The translations under genes and the position numbers were made by a program. 64,000 nucleotides of DNA, from assembly GCF_031884435.1 (NCBI RefSeq), contig NZ_CP134779.1:310001-374000 (forward strand), read 5' to 3'. Shown in pieces: positions 17,542-28,290 of this stretch; the stretch's first letter is position 1; every line of letters starts with the position of its first letter. Under the pieces are notes generated by a model. The model was not told the DNA's origin, did no database searches, and was given only the letters and a program-made list of their open reading frames with translations. The DNA comes from Bosea sp. 685 (GTDB taxonomy: Bacteria; Pseudomonadota; Alphaproteobacteria; Rhizobiales; Beijerinckiaceae).

Positions 17542-18684
17542 GGATTCCTCTGCGAAACGCGGCTGAGGACTGATATTTTGACGGCGGATTGTTCGCCTGT
17601 GACGGGCGGTCTTCAGCGGTTGGCTTGGAGAGCTCGCAGTCGACCTGGTTCAGCCGCCTGCGATGATGGTGGCGCGCCGGAGATTGTAGACGGTTGCGAA
17701 GGCAATCAGGTCTGCGGTGTTGGCGACGAACGAGTGGCATCGCGTCCGGGCTTTGCCATAGAGGCGCTTCATGGCGCTGAAGACAGCTTCGACGGGAGCG
17801 CGGCGGCGCGCGATCAGGGCGTTGCGGCGCTGCAGCCAGCGCGGCAGGACAGCGATGTGCTTGTGCCGGCGATGCATGATCCGGTCCTTGATGCCCAAGG
17901 CCTTCAGGGCGGCGCGCTGGGCCTTGCTCTCATAGCCGCGATCGGCATAGACGGCGGCCTCGTCGCCGCTGACGAGCCCTGGGGCCATCTCGACGTCCTG
18001 TATCCGCGCCGAGGTCACGAGCGCCGTGCGGATCAGGCCCGAGCCCTCGTCGACGCCGACATGCAGCTTGTAGCCGAAATGGGCCTTGCCGTTCTTCTTG
18101 CCCCAGTCGGCGCCGGGTTCACGGGGGTGGCCCTTGCCCAGCCCGGCTTCGCGTGACGGGGCAGCATGCGTCGCCTGAACGATTGTGGCGTCGAGCAATG
18201 TGCCCTTCTTCAGGATCAGACCCTTGGCCGAGAGCTGCGCGCCGATCTCGGCAAAGCAGGCCTCGAGCACGCCCGCCTGCGCTGCCGCCAGCCGAAAGCG
18301 GCACAAGGTCGTCTCGTCGGGCGTGCCGCCATCGAGCGCAAACCCGCAGAAACGTCGAAACGACAGCCGGTCCAGCAGCGCCTCCTCCAGGCCGGGATCC
18401 GACAAATCGTAAAGCGCCTGCAGATAGAGCGCCTTGAGCATCGCAAGCGGCGCGTAAGGCGGCCTGCCCGTCTCAGCCTGGCGCAGCTTGCCGGCCAAGG
18501 GCGCCAGCCGATCCCACGCGATCAGCCCATCGATCTTCGCAAGCTTCGCGTTCGCACCCAGGCGTGGGTCCAAAAACGCCTCAGCCAAAGACATCTGATC
18601 CGACATGCCGATCACCCCGCCGCACCCGAGCGAAGTGAATCAGCAATCAAACCTCAACGCCAGGGCCCTTTCGCAGAGAAATCC
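17542..18684 (-). mobile_element. IS5-family insertion sequence, apparently intact
   Basis: One full-length transposase flanked by a 16-bp terminal inverted repeat with one mismatch: GGATTCCTCTGCGAAA at 17542-17557 and its complement at 18669-18684. The outer flanks CCCTTCTCCC and GGGAGAAGGG also mirror each other, so the true end could lie up to 15 bp further out. I cannot read a clear target duplication. The element sits among CTCGGGC-type repeats. Confidence 0.75.
17650..18615 (-). CDS. IS5-family transposase
   Basis: 321 residues, the usual size for an uninterrupted IS5-group transposase. The N-terminal DUF772-like part (KIDGLIAWDRLAPL, PPYAPLAMLKALYLQALYDL, FCGFALDGGTPDETTLCRF) precedes the DDE catalytic core: LLDATIVQATH (first D), VYADRGYESKAQR (second D) and RRAPVEAVFSAMKRLYG (E, with the Y..R/K signature). 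No frameshift or stop interrupts it, so it may be active. An alternative start Met lies 3 codons in. Confidence 0.93.
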   Translation of the reverse strand: MIGMSDQMSLAEAFLDPRLGANAKLAKIDGLIAWDRLAPLAGKLRQAETGRPPYAPLAMLKALYLQALYDLSDPGLEEALLDRLSFRRFCGFALDGGTPDETTLCRFRLAAAQAGVLEACFAEIGAQLSAKGLILKKGTLLDATIVQATHAAPSREAGLGKGHPREPGADWGKKNGKAHFGYKLHVGVDEGSGLIRTALVTSARIQDVEMAPGLVSGDEAAVYADRGYESKAQRAALKALGIKDRIMHRRHKHIAVLPRWLQRRNALIARRRAPVEAVFSAMKRLYGKARTRCHSFVANTADLIAFATVYNLRRATIIAGG

Positions 18685-18801
18685 GGATGGGAGAAGGGCA
18701 GGGATGAGGGTGTGCCGCTGATTATTGGAGCGCGACTGCGCCGCAGCATCTTCTATTGAGAGGGCACACCCTCATCCGGCGCTCCGCGCCACCTTCTCTC
18801 G

Positions 18802-18864
18802 CCCATCTCGGGCTTGCCCGAAATGGGCCACCCAAAATGTCAAAGTCGGCAACAGCCGACTTTG
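18802..18864. repeat. Two adjacent hairpin repeats right of the IS5 element
   Basis: 18802-18827 is an 11/12-bp dyad around TT (CCCATCTCGGGC / GCCCGAAATGGG). 18841-18864 is a perfect 10-bp dyad (CAAAGTCGGC / GCCGACTTTG) with loop AACA. The surrounding GGGAGAAGGG text matches that at the left IS flank. The rest of the 18616-18913 gap holds no gene. Confidence 0.8.
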
Positions 18865-18913
18865 ATGCGGGAGAAGGGAAGAGAGCGTCGCACCCTTTCG
18901 GCAATGCAGCGCG

Positions 18914-20146
18914 CTACCCCACCGGCCGCTCATCCGCGATCACCTTGCCGTCATTCGGCAAGGCTCCGAGCGGCAGGATCTCGACGGCGCCTTTCAGCTT
19001 GGTGACCTGCTGCAGGGTCGAGGAGATCGCGTCGATAAACCCTGCGGGCTCGGCATAGATCTCGGCCTTCAGCGTCATCGTGTCGACCTCGTTGGCGCGG
19101 CCGACGACGAGGCGCAGCTTGGCGATCTCGGCGTGGCGCTTGGCGATCTCGGCGACCTGCTCGGGCCGCACGAACATGCCCTTGACCTTGGCGGTCTGGT
19201 CGGCGCGGCCCATCCAGCCCTTGATGCGGGTATTGCTGCGCCCGCATGGGCTCGCGCCCGGCATGACGGCGGTGAGATCACCGACCGCGAGCCTGATCTG
19301 CGGATGGTGTGGATCGAGATTGGTGATGACGATCTCGCCGACTTCGCCTTCCGCCACGGGATCGCCGGTGCCCGGCCGTACGATCTCGACGATCAGGTTC
19401 TCGTTCAGCACCATCCCCGCGCGCGCGCTCGTTTCATAGGCGATCACGCCGACATCGGCGGTGGCGTAGAGCTGGTAGGCGTCGATGCCGCGCTCCTTGA
19501 CCCAGGCCTGGAGCGAGGGCGGGAAGGCCGCGCCCGAGACCACGGCGCGTTTCAGGCAGGAGATGTCGACGCCGCGCACTTCAGCCGCTTCGATCAGGAT
19601 CTTGAGGAAATCGGGCGTGCCGGCATAGCAGGCGGGCCGGTAGGCCGAGATCACCTCCATTTGCTGCTCGGTGTTGCCGGGGCCAGCCGGGATCACGGCG
19701 CAGCCGAGCGCGCGCGCGGCCGAATCCATGATGAAGCCGCCCGGCGTCAGATGGTAGCCGAAGGTGTTGAGCACGACATCGCCGGCCCGGAAGCCCGCCG
19801 CGTAGAGCCCGCGTGCCGCGCCCCAGGGATCGCTGCCGGTGCCCTCGGGCTCGAAGATCGGGCCGGGCGAGGTGAAGAGTCGGCCGAAGGAGCCGAGCGG
19901 CGCCGAGACGAAGCCGCCGAAGGGCAGGGCGGTTTTCTGGAGCGCGGGCAGGTCCGCTTTACGCAGGATGGGCAGGGTGGAGAGCGCATTGCGATCGGTG
20001 ATTGCGGCCGGGTCGATGCCGGCGAGCCGCTCGGCATAGGCCGGGGTCTTCAGGGCAGCCGCGAGCACAGCCGGCAGCCGCGCGAAGAGATCGGCCTCGC
20101 GGGCATCGGGCGAGCGGGTTTCGAGGGCATCGTGATGCTCGCTCAT
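18914..20146 (-). CDS. PaaK-like (phenylacetate-CoA ligase family) adenylating enzyme
   Basis: 410 residues, the length of PaaK-type ligases. Visible: FTSPGPIFEPEGTGSD (the Ser/Thr/Gly phosphate loop is altered, lacking SSGTTG), AGDVVLNTFGYHLTPGGF, CYAGTPDFLKILIEAAE, QLYATADVGVIAYET (A8-like), EGEVGEIVITNLDP, then the C-terminal lid with GRADQTAKVKGMFVRPEQV. Family role: ATP-dependent CoA thioester formation from an aryl acid. It is the last gene of the minus-strand liv cluster, so it probably acts on the imported acid. Confidence 0.85.
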   Translation of the reverse strand: MSEHHDALETRSPDAREADLFARLPAVLAAALKTPAYAERLAGIDPAAITDRNALSTLPILRKADLPALQKTALPFGGFVSAPLGSFGRLFTSPGPIFEPEGTGSDPWGAARGLYAAGFRAGDVVLNTFGYHLTPGGFIMDSAARALGCAVIPAGPGNTEQQMEVISAYRPACYAGTPDFLKILIEAAEVRGVDISCLKRAVVSGAAFPPSLQAWVKERGIDAYQLYATADVGVIAYETSARAGMVLNENLIVEIVRPGTGDPVAEGEVGEIVITNLDPHHPQIRLAVGDLTAVMPGASPCGRSNTRIKGWMGRADQTAKVKGMFVRPEQVAEIAKRHAEIAKLRLVVGRANEVDTMTLKAEIYAEPAGFIDAISSTLQQVTKLKGAVEILPLGALPNDGKVIADERPVG

Positions 20147-20180
20147 CGGTCAAATCCTCACGAAAACGGGCCGCCTCGTC

Positions 20181-20861
20181 TCAGCGGATGATCCGCAGCA
20201 GGCGGAGAAAATTCAGGAGGCCGATCAGGGCCCCGGCGACATAGGTGAAGGCGGCGGCGCGCAGCACGCCGCGTGCGGCGGGCAGGTCGCGCGAGTCGAG
20301 ATAGCCGTCGGCGGTCAGGATCGGCAGCGCCTTGCCGAAACTGGCGTCGAGCTCCAGCGGCAGCGTCACAAGATGCACGACGAGCCCGACACCGAGCAGT
20401 GCGATGGCGAGGCCGAACTGCATCAGCCCGATCGCGGGCACGCGCGTGAGAATGGCGACGAGCGGGGCCGTGATCATGATCGCCATTGCGACCTTGTCGA
20501 AGATGCCGAGGAAGCGGGCGAGCGCGGTCCGCCAGGCGAAGAGCACGCTGCCTTGATGATGCTGGATCGCATGGGCGACCTCATGGGCTGCGACCGCGAC
20601 GGCGGTGATCGAGCGCCCGTCGTGATTGCCGGGCGAGAGCCGCACAGTGCGGGCGCCCGGGTCGTAATGGTCGCCGCTGGGCGTCTGCTCGACCGTGACC
20701 GAACCGAGCTGGAAGCGGTCGAGCAGATGGCGCGCGAGCTCTCCGCCGGTGCCGGGCAGATCGGGACGATCCGAGGCGTGCCGGCTCATCTCGTGACGGA
20801 CCCAGGCCTGTGGCCCGAAGACCAGCAGGATCACCAACACGGCGATGATGAGATAGAGCAT
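20181..20861 (-). CDS. YugP-type zinc metallopeptidase, membrane protein
   Basis: 226 residues. The zinc site VAVAAHEVAHAIQHHQG (HExxH variant HEVAH) is near residues 91-107. One N-terminal membrane helix (LYLIIAVLVILLVFG) and several later helices (IMITAPLVAIL, IALLGVGLVVHLVTLPLELDAS, AGALIGLLNFL) match the Zn_peptidase_2 / YugP family. The substrate is unknown. It sits between livF and the PaaK-like gene with about 30-bp gaps, probably co-transcribed. Confidence 0.85.
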   Translation of the reverse strand: MLYLIIAVLVILLVFGPQAWVRHEMSRHASDRPDLPGTGGELARHLLDRFQLGSVTVEQTPSGDHYDPGARTVRLSPGNHDGRSITAVAVAAHEVAHAIQHHQGSVLFAWRTALARFLGIFDKVAMAIMITAPLVAILTRVPAIGLMQFGLAIALLGVGLVVHLVTLPLELDASFGKALPILTADGYLDSRDLPAARGVLRAAAFTYVAGALIGLLNFLRLLRIIR

Positions 20862-20887
20862 GGGGTGCCGCCTTGCATTCCACCGGC

Positions 20888-21733
20888 TCAGGAGAGCCAG
20901 CGCTTGCGGCGTTTATAGCTTTTGACCTCGCGGAACGACTTCTTGTTGCCTTCGGCGACGCCGAGATAGAACTCCTTCACGTCCTCGTTCTCGCGCAGCA
21001 TCTTCGCTTCGCCATCCATCACGACGCGGCCGGTCTCCATGATGTAGCCATAGGTCGCGTAGCGCAGGGCCATGTTGGTGTTCTGCTCGGCGACGAGGAA
21101 GGAGACGCCATCCTCGGTATTGAGCCGGCGCACGATCTCAAAAATCTCCTCGACGATCTGGGGGGCGAGCCCCATCGAGGGCTCGTCGAGCAGGATCATC
21201 TTGGGCTTCGACATCATGGCGCGGCCGACCGCGCACATCTGCTGCTCGCCGCCCGAGGTGTAGCCGGCCTGCGAGGTCCGGCGCTGCTTCAGGCGCGGGA
21301 AGAGCTCGTAGATCTTCTCCAGGTCGCGCTTGATCGCGGCGTTGCCGTCGCGGCGGGTGAAGGCGCCGGTCAGCAGGTTCTCCTCGATCGAGAGATGGCC
21401 GAAGCAGTGCCGCCCCTCCATCACCTGGATGCAGCCGCGCCGGACCAGCTCGTTGGGCGACATCTTGTCGACGCGCTCGCCCTCGAACACGATCGAGCCC
21501 TTGGTGACCTCACCGCGCTCGGCTTTGAGCAGGTTCGAGATCGCCTTCAGCGTCGTGGTCTTGCCGGCCCCGTTGGCGCCGAGGATCGCGACGATGCCCT
21601 TGCGCGGGACATGCAGCGAGACGCCCTTCAGCACCAGGATGACGTGATCGTAGATCACCTCGATATTGTTCAGCGACAGGATGTTGTCGGTGGCGGCGCT
21701 TGTGTTGGGCGTTTCGAGTGTCGCTATCGACAT
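20888..21733 (-). CDS. livF: Branched-chain-type ABC transporter ATP-binding protein LivF
   Basis: 281 residues from ATG 21733. Walker A GANGAGKTTTLK, signature TSGGEQQMCAVGRAM, Walker B MILLDEPSMGLAPQ and the LivF-type His-loop variant LVAEQNTN are all present. The C-terminus extends about 20 residues in a basic tail. An intergenic hairpin (21751-21806) separates it from the binding-protein gene. It energises the LivHM channel. Confidence 0.93.
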   Translation of the reverse strand: MSIATLETPNTSAATDNILSLNNIEVIYDHVILVLKGVSLHVPRKGIVAILGANGAGKTTTLKAISNLLKAERGEVTKGSIVFEGERVDKMSPNELVRRGCIQVMEGRHCFGHLSIEENLLTGAFTRRDGNAAIKRDLEKIYELFPRLKQRRTSQAGYTSGGEQQMCAVGRAMMSKPKMILLDEPSMGLAPQIVEEIFEIVRRLNTEDGVSFLVAEQNTNMALRYATYGYIMETGRVVMDGEAKMLRENEDVKEFYLGVAEGNKKSFREVKSYKRRKRWLS

Positions 21734-21750
21734 GGCGGTTCCCCGGCAGT

Positions 21751-21806
21751 GGCAATCGGCAGTCGGCAGTCGGGTTGGCAGCCGGAAAAACCGACTGCCG
21801 ATTGCC
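21751..21806. repeat. 16-bp inverted repeat between livK-type and livF genes
   Basis: Arms 21751-21766 and 21791-21806 are perfect complements (GGCAATCGGCAGTCGG) with a 24-nt loop. The arm unit GGCAGTC is repeated in tandem nearby. In the minus-strand transcript it forms a stem between the binding-protein stop and the ATPase start. Confidence 0.85.
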
Positions 21807-21827
21807 CCACTGCCGACTGCCGTCAGA

Positions 21828-23159
21828 TCAGGACGACTTCTCGCAAGGCTCGGTCCGCTTCGGCCAGCCGGTCGCCTTCTCCACATAGTCCTTGGCGTTG
21901 GCCTCGATCAGCGGGCGGACCTCGTCCTTGAGCGGCTCGAGCCAGTCGCCCGGCTTGGTCCATTTGGTGCCGTCCCATTCCGCGACATAGGCCTTGCTGT
22001 GGCCGGAATGGTCGGTGCAGGAGATGGTGGTCGGCGTGGCGAAGCCTTCCATGCCGATCTCCTTCAGCCGCGCCTCGGTGATGTTCAGGCTCTCCAGGCC
22101 GCGGCGCATGTCCTCGGCGTTGATGACCTTCTTGCCGGTGAGCTTCTGCGCGTTGCGCATCGCCTCGACGACGAGCATCGAGTTGTAGACGCCGCGATTA
22201 TAGAGGTTCTCACCGACCTTCTCCTTGGCGGCGAGGCTCTTGCCCTTCTCCACGACGTATTTCTGGATGTCCTGGATCACCGGGAAGTTGGTGCCCGCGG
22301 CGTTGAGGTTGAGCGACTTGTAGCCCTTGGCCTCGGGGCCGCCGGCACGTGCGTCGTCATCGCCGCCGGCCCACCAGACGCCGACCAGCTTGTTGATCGG
22401 GAAGTTGTTCTTGATCGCCTCCTTCACCGCGGTCGGGTTCATCGCGCCCCAGCCCTGGTTGTAGAGGTAGTCCGGCCGGTCGCGCCGGATCGAGAGCCAG
22501 AGCGAGCCCTGGTTCTGCATGTCGGCGGCGGCCACCGGATAGATCTTGAGCTCGAAGCCGTATTTCTTGGCGAGGTTCTCGAGCACCGGGATCGGCTCCT
22601 TGCCGAAGGGCGCATCGAGATGGATCAGGCCGAGCTTCTTGCCCTTGAGCTTGTCCATGCCGCCGAGTTCGGCCGCCATGTGCTTCACCATCAGCGAAGC
22701 GCCGTCCCAATAGGTGAAGGGCGGGATGAAGACCCAGGGAAAGTTGGTGCCGTCGGCCGAGGCCGAGAGGCCATAGGCCATCGACAGGATCGGGATCTTG
22801 TCGATATGGGCGCGCGGAATGGCGGCGAGCGTCGCGCCGGTCGACCATGGCGAGTAGAGGATGGTGTTCTTCGACTTGGCCTGCTCGTAGCACTCGATCG
22901 ACTTCTTGGTGTCGTAGCCGGTCTCGCATTCCTCATAGACGACCTTGACGCCGTTCACGCCGCCGTCGCGCTCGTTGATCATCGTGATGTAGTCGCGCAT
23001 GCCGTCGCCGATCGGAATGCCGGAGCCCGAGAACGGGCCGGTGCGATAGGCGTTGTTGGCGAAGTAGACGCTGTCCTGGGCAAGGGCCGGAGCGACTTGC
23101 GCGCTCGCGGCGAGGAGCGCGCCCAACGCCGCTCCCTTCATCAGCTTGGTCGTCTTCAT
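21828..23159 (-). CDS. LivK-type periplasmic substrate-binding protein
   Basis: 443 residues from ATG 23159 behind GGAGGAA. The signal peptide ends near APALAQD. The periplasmic binding fold type I follows: VYFANNAYRTGPFSGSGIPI, ETGYDTKKSIECYE, IPILSMAYGLSASADG. The long form with YFANNAYRTGPF resembles proteins for aromatic or other organic acids rather than the shorter leucine-binding proteins. It delivers ligand to LivH/LivM; the true ligand is unknown. Confidence 0.9.
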   Translation of the reverse strand: MKTTKLMKGAALGALLAASAQVAPALAQDSVYFANNAYRTGPFSGSGIPIGDGMRDYITMINERDGGVNGVKVVYEECETGYDTKKSIECYEQAKSKNTILYSPWSTGATLAAIPRAHIDKIPILSMAYGLSASADGTNFPWVFIPPFTYWDGASLMVKHMAAELGGMDKLKGKKLGLIHLDAPFGKEPIPVLENLAKKYGFELKIYPVAAADMQNQGSLWLSIRRDRPDYLYNQGWGAMNPTAVKEAIKNNFPINKLVGVWWAGGDDDARAGGPEAKGYKSLNLNAAGTNFPVIQDIQKYVVEKGKSLAAKEKVGENLYNRGVYNSMLVVEAMRNAQKLTGKKVINAEDMRRGLESLNITEARLKEIGMEGFATPTTISCTDHSGHSKAYVAEWDGTKWTKPGDWLEPLKDEVRPLIEANAKDYVEKATGWPKRTEPCEKSS

Positions 23160-23289
23160 GATGGTTCCTCCGTCGTTTCCACCGATCCTGGCCTTGAACG
23201 CCGGATCGTCTCCGCTTCGCCTGCCGCATTGAGACCGCGCAGGTCGTTTTGTTGGGCTCCTCTCCGCCACGCCGGGGAAAGGGCCGACC

Positions 23290-24369
23290 TCAATAGGGAA
23301 AAGGCCAGGTTCGCAGTTTCTGCTTCCCGATCTGCCAGAGCCGCGCGAGGCCGTGCGGCTCGACGATCAGGAAGGTGATGATCAGCGCGCCCACGAGCAT
23401 GAAGGTGACATGCTCGGCCGCCGCGCCCGAGAGCGGGACGCCGAGCGCCGGCAGGCCGAATTTCAGGATGGTCGGCAGGCTGGCGATGAAGGCGGCCCCG
23501 AAGAAGGAGCCGATCAGCGAGCCCAGCCCGCCGATGATGACCATGAACAGGATGTTGAAGGAGAGGCGGATGTTGAAGACGTCGGCCGCTTCGCCGCCGC
23601 CATACCAGAAGAAGATCATCATCGCGCCGGCGACGCCGGCATAGAAGGACGAGACCGCAAAGGCGGTGAGCTTGGCGTTGAGCAGCTTGATGCCCATCAG
23701 CTCGGCGGCGATATCCATGTCGCGCACCGCCATCCAGGAGCGGCCGAGCTTGCCATGCACCAGGTTCGAGGCGAACCAGGTCAGGCCTATGACCAGCACG
23801 AGGCAGACGAAATAGCGCGTCTCAGGGCTTGCCGAGGCGCCGGTGATGGGAAGGCCGAAGAGCGTGCGCTGCGGTACCTCGATCGCGCCCGAGGCGTTGT
23901 AGTTGAACAGCCACGGCACACGCACGAAAGCCCATTGCAGGAAGAACTGCGCGGCGAGCGTGGCGACAGCGAGATAGAAGCCCTTGATGCGCAGCGAGGG
24001 CAGGCCGAAGAGCACGCCGACCGCCGCCGAGAACAGGCCGGAGACCAGCACGAGCACGATGATGTTGATGCCGGGAAAAGCGGTCGTCAGCTTGTAGGCG
24101 GCATAGGCGCCGACACCCATGAAGGCGGCGGTGCCCAGCGAGATCAGCCCGGTATAGCCGGTCAGGATGTTGAGCCCGATCGCGGCAAGCGAGAACACCA
24201 GGAAGGGGATCATCACCGAGGAGATGAAGAAGTCGTTGCCGATCAGCGGCACGCCGATGAAGGCGAGCACCAGGATGACGGCGATACCGACCCGGTCCTG
24301 CCAGATCGGGAACACCGCCATGTCGGCGGAATAGGTTGATTTGAACTGGCCGGCTTCGCGGTAAAACAC
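23290..24369 (-). CDS. livM: Branched-chain-type ABC transporter permease LivM
   Basis: 359 residues from GTG 24369, with about ten membrane segments. LivM signatures: GLNILTGYTGLISLGTAAFMGVGAY and YLAVATLAAQFF, then the coupling region WMAVRDMDIAAELMGI and FMVIIGGLGSLIGSFFGAAF. The start lies 13 bp after the livH stop. It forms the inner-membrane channel with LivH. Confidence 0.93.
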   Translation of the reverse strand: MFYREAGQFKSTYSADMAVFPIWQDRVGIAVILVLAFIGVPLIGNDFFISSVMIPFLVFSLAAIGLNILTGYTGLISLGTAAFMGVGAYAAYKLTTAFPGINIIVLVLVSGLFSAAVGVLFGLPSLRIKGFYLAVATLAAQFFLQWAFVRVPWLFNYNASGAIEVPQRTLFGLPITGASASPETRYFVCLVLVIGLTWFASNLVHGKLGRSWMAVRDMDIAAELMGIKLLNAKLTAFAVSSFYAGVAGAMMIFFWYGGGEAADVFNIRLSFNILFMVIIGGLGSLIGSFFGAAFIASLPTILKFGLPALGVPLSGAAAEHVTFMLVGALIITFLIVEPHGLARLWQIGKQKLRTWPFPY

Positions 24370-24381
24370 GGTTTCAGCCTC

Positions 24382-25455
24382 TCAGATGCGTTCGATGATC
24401 TTGTCGCCGAACAGCCCTTGCGGACGGAACAGCAGGAAGCCCAGCGCGATGAAATAGGCGAGCCAGCTCTCGATGCCGCCGCCGATCAGCGGGCCCCAGT
24501 AGAACTCGCCCATTTTCTCGCCGATGCCGATGATCAGGCCGCCGACGATGGCGCCGGGGATCGAGGTGAAGCCGCCCAGGATCAGCACGGGCAGGGCCTT
24601 CAGCGCCACGATCTCGAGCGCGAAGGAGACGTCCGAGCGCGCGCCCCACATGATGCCGGTGATCAGGGCGACGATGCCGGCGGTGAACCAGACGATGACC
24701 CAGATCTGGTTCAGCGAGATACCGACCGAAAGCGCCGCCTTGTGACTGTCGGCCACTGCCCGCAAGGCTCTTCCGATGCGCGTATATTGGAAGAAGGCGG
24801 CGAGAGCGGCGATCATGATCGAGGCGATGACGGCGGCTGCGATATCGATCTTCTGCAGCGAGACCAGGCCGCCGAACAGCTTCAGGTCGATCGCGCCCTT
24901 GGGCAGCCAGAGCTGGTCCGTGATCATCTGCTTGGGGCTGCCGCCAAACAGCGCCTCGCCGAAGCCGATCAGGAAATAGGTGATGCCGAAGGTCGCCATG
25001 AACAGGATGATGTCGGGCTGGTTGACCAGCGGGCGCAGCACGACGCGTTCGATCGTGACGGCGAGCGCAAACATCACGCCGAGCGTCAGTATTACGGCGA
25101 GAAAGGCCGGCACGCCCTTCTCGTAGAGCCCGACCAGGGTCAGCGCCGCGAACACCACCATGATGCCCTGGGCGAAGTTGAACACGCCCGAAGCCTTGAA
25201 GATCAGCACGAAGCCGAGCGCGATCAGCGCGTAGAGCACGCCGGAGACGAGCCCCTCCCAGATCGTCTGGGCGAGCAGGTCCGGGGCTTGGACCATCTGC
25301 TGGAACGGGTCGATGAAGACCTTATAGAGCGTGCCGGAATCGTCGAATTGCGCGCCGAGGATCGCGGCTGCGACGATGGCGATGAGGATCAGGCCGGTCT
25401 TGATCCAGCCTTTGGCGAGGAGATTGGGCGCGGGCCGTGCGGCGACGTCGCTCAT
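24382..25455 (-). CDS. livH: Branched-chain-type ABC transporter permease LivH
   Basis: 357 residues. Membrane-rich, with the LivH core GLVSGVLYALIALGFVLIFKASGVFNFAQG, the coupling helix GRALRAVADSHKAALSVGI, and ILGGFTSIPGAIVGGLIIG near the end. There is an extra N-terminal segment with one helix and a cytoplasmic or periplasmic loop (about residues 15-60). It lies between livG and livM in the same transcript. Confidence 0.93.
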   Translation of the reverse strand: MSDVAARPAPNLLAKGWIKTGLILIAIVAAAILGAQFDDSGTLYKVFIDPFQQMVQAPDLLAQTIWEGLVSGVLYALIALGFVLIFKASGVFNFAQGIMVVFAALTLVGLYEKGVPAFLAVILTLGVMFALAVTIERVVLRPLVNQPDIILFMATFGITYFLIGFGEALFGGSPKQMITDQLWLPKGAIDLKLFGGLVSLQKIDIAAAVIASIMIAALAAFFQYTRIGRALRAVADSHKAALSVGISLNQIWVIVWFTAGIVALITGIMWGARSDVSFALEIVALKALPVLILGGFTSIPGAIVGGLIIGIGEKMGEFYWGPLIGGGIESWLAYFIALGFLLFRPQGLFGDKIIERI

Positions 25456-25483
25456 GGCTTTATGTCCTTGAAGAAGCTGGCCA

Positions 25484-26298
<815 letters not shown>

Positions 26299-26302
<4 letters not shown>

Positions 26303-28290
26303 GCCGCCCTCGCCGGAGTTGGCGCGGTTGCCGGATAGGTCTTGGCGTCGCGGACCTTGACGCGGGCGGAGATCACGCCCTTGCGGCCGTCCTCGAAGGT
26401 CACTTCGGTGGAGATGTCGGCGGCTTCCGAGCCGTCATAGAGCGCGGCGACGAGCGGGGCGTAGCGCTCGGCGATGAAGCCGCGCCGGACCTTCTGGGTG
26501 CGGGTCAGTTCGCCGTCATCGGCGTCGAGTTCCTTGTGCAGGATCAGGAACCGCCTGATCTGCGCCCCGCCCATCAGGGGCTCGGCGGCGAGCGAACGGT
26601 TCACCTCGTCGACATGCTTGGCGATCATGTCGTAGACGAGATCGTGGCCGGCGAGCTCCTGGTAGGAGGCGTAGACGACATTGTGACGCTCGGCCCAGTT
26701 GCCGACCGCGGTCAGGTCGATGTTGAGCGCGACCGTGGCGTAGTCGCGGCCCTGGCCGAAGGCGACGACCTCCTTGATGTTGGGATAGAATTTCAGCTTG
26801 TTCTCGATGTATTTCGGCGGGAACAGATCCCCCGAGGAGAGCTTGCCGACATCCTTGGCGCGGTCGATGATCTTGAGATGGCCGGTCTCGTCGAAGAAGC
26901 CGGCATCGCCGGAGCGGACATAGCCGTCGGCGGTCATCGTCTCCGCGGTCTTCTCGGGATCCTTGAAATAACCGCCGAAGATCGAGGGCGAACGGTAGAG
27001 CACCTCGCCATTATCGTCGATCCGGATTTCGACCAGCGGCGCGGGGCGGCCGACCGTGTCGGCCTTGATCTCGCCATTGGGCTGCATGGTGATGTAGACG
27101 CCGGCTTCGGTCTGCCCGTAGAGCTGCTTCAGATTGACCCCGATCGAGCGATAGAACTTGAACAGTTCGGGGCCGATCGCCTCGCCGGCGGTATAGCCGA
27201 CCTTGATGTTGCTCAGGCCGAAGCGATTGCGCAGGGGCGCGTAGATCAGGATGTCGCCGAGCTTGTAGAGCAGCCTTGCGCCAAGCGGCACGCTCTCGCC
27301 GTTGAGGATCTTCTCGCCGTGCTGCTTGGCCACACTGAGGAAGTAGTGGAACATCTTGCGCATCAGCGGGCCGGCATCTTCCATGCGCACCATGGTGATG
27401 GTCAGCATGGTCTCGAAGACGCGCGGCGGCGCGAAAGCGTAGGTCGTGCCGACTTCGCGCCGGTCGTCGACGACGGTTTCCGGCCCTTCCGGGCAGTTCA
27501 CGCAGAAGCCCGCGACGATCGCCTGCGCATAGGAGAAGACATGGTCGCCGACCCAGGCGATCGGCAGATAGGCGATGACCTCGTCGCTCTCGTTCAGCCC
27601 GTCGAACTGGCAGCCGATCTCGGCGGCGGTGATGACGTTGAAATGGCTGAGCATGACGCCCTTGGGCCGGCCGGTCGTGCCCGAGGTGTAGAGGATGATG
27701 CCGAGATCGGAGCCTGAGCCGGCCTCCATCTCGCGCTCATGAGCGGCTGCGGCCTCGGGGCTCGCCTTCAGCGCGTCGCGCCCGCCAGCGATGACCTTGT
27801 CGATCTCGTGCAGTTTGCCGTGGTCGTAGTCGCGCAGGCCGCGCGGCTCGTCATAGAGCATCTGGCGCAGATGGGGCAGGCGGTCTGCGATGGAGAGGAC
27901 CTTGTCGACCTGCTCCTGGTCCTGCACGCAGGCGAAGACCGCCTCGGCATGGTCGAGCACATAGGCCATCTCCTCGGCGACGCTGTCGGCATAGACCGGC
28001 ACGGGAACCGCGCCGATCCATTGCGCGGCGCACATCGACCAATAGAGCCTGGGCCGGTTGTAGCCGATGATCGCGACCTTATCGCCGCGCTTCAGGCCGA
28101 GATCCTGGAGGCCCCTGGCGAAGCTGCGCACCTGCTCGGCCACCTCGGCCCAGTTCCAGGACTGCCAGATCCCGAGATCCTTGTGCCGGAACGCAATGCG
28201 CGAACTGCGCTCGCGCGCATTGCGCAGCAGCAATTTCGGAAAGGTATCCGCCTGGCCGGCGCTTGCGCTTGCCACGATTGCGTTCTCCAC
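26299..28290 (-). CDS. Long-chain-type AMP-dependent acyl-CoA synthetase
   Basis: 663 residues. The adenylation loop YTSGTTGRPKGVMLSH is near residue 205, the A5/A8 regions include LYGQTEAGVYIT and SGDAGFFDETGHLKIIDRAKD, and a C-terminal lid follows. Length and motifs fit FadD15/long-chain synthetase-like enzymes often found first in liv operons for aromatic or dicarboxylic acids. Start is uncertain: GTG 28290 lacks a spaced ribosome site, while GTG 28275 has GGTGGAG 9 bp upstream. It is the first gene of the minus-strand cluster. Confidence 0.9.
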
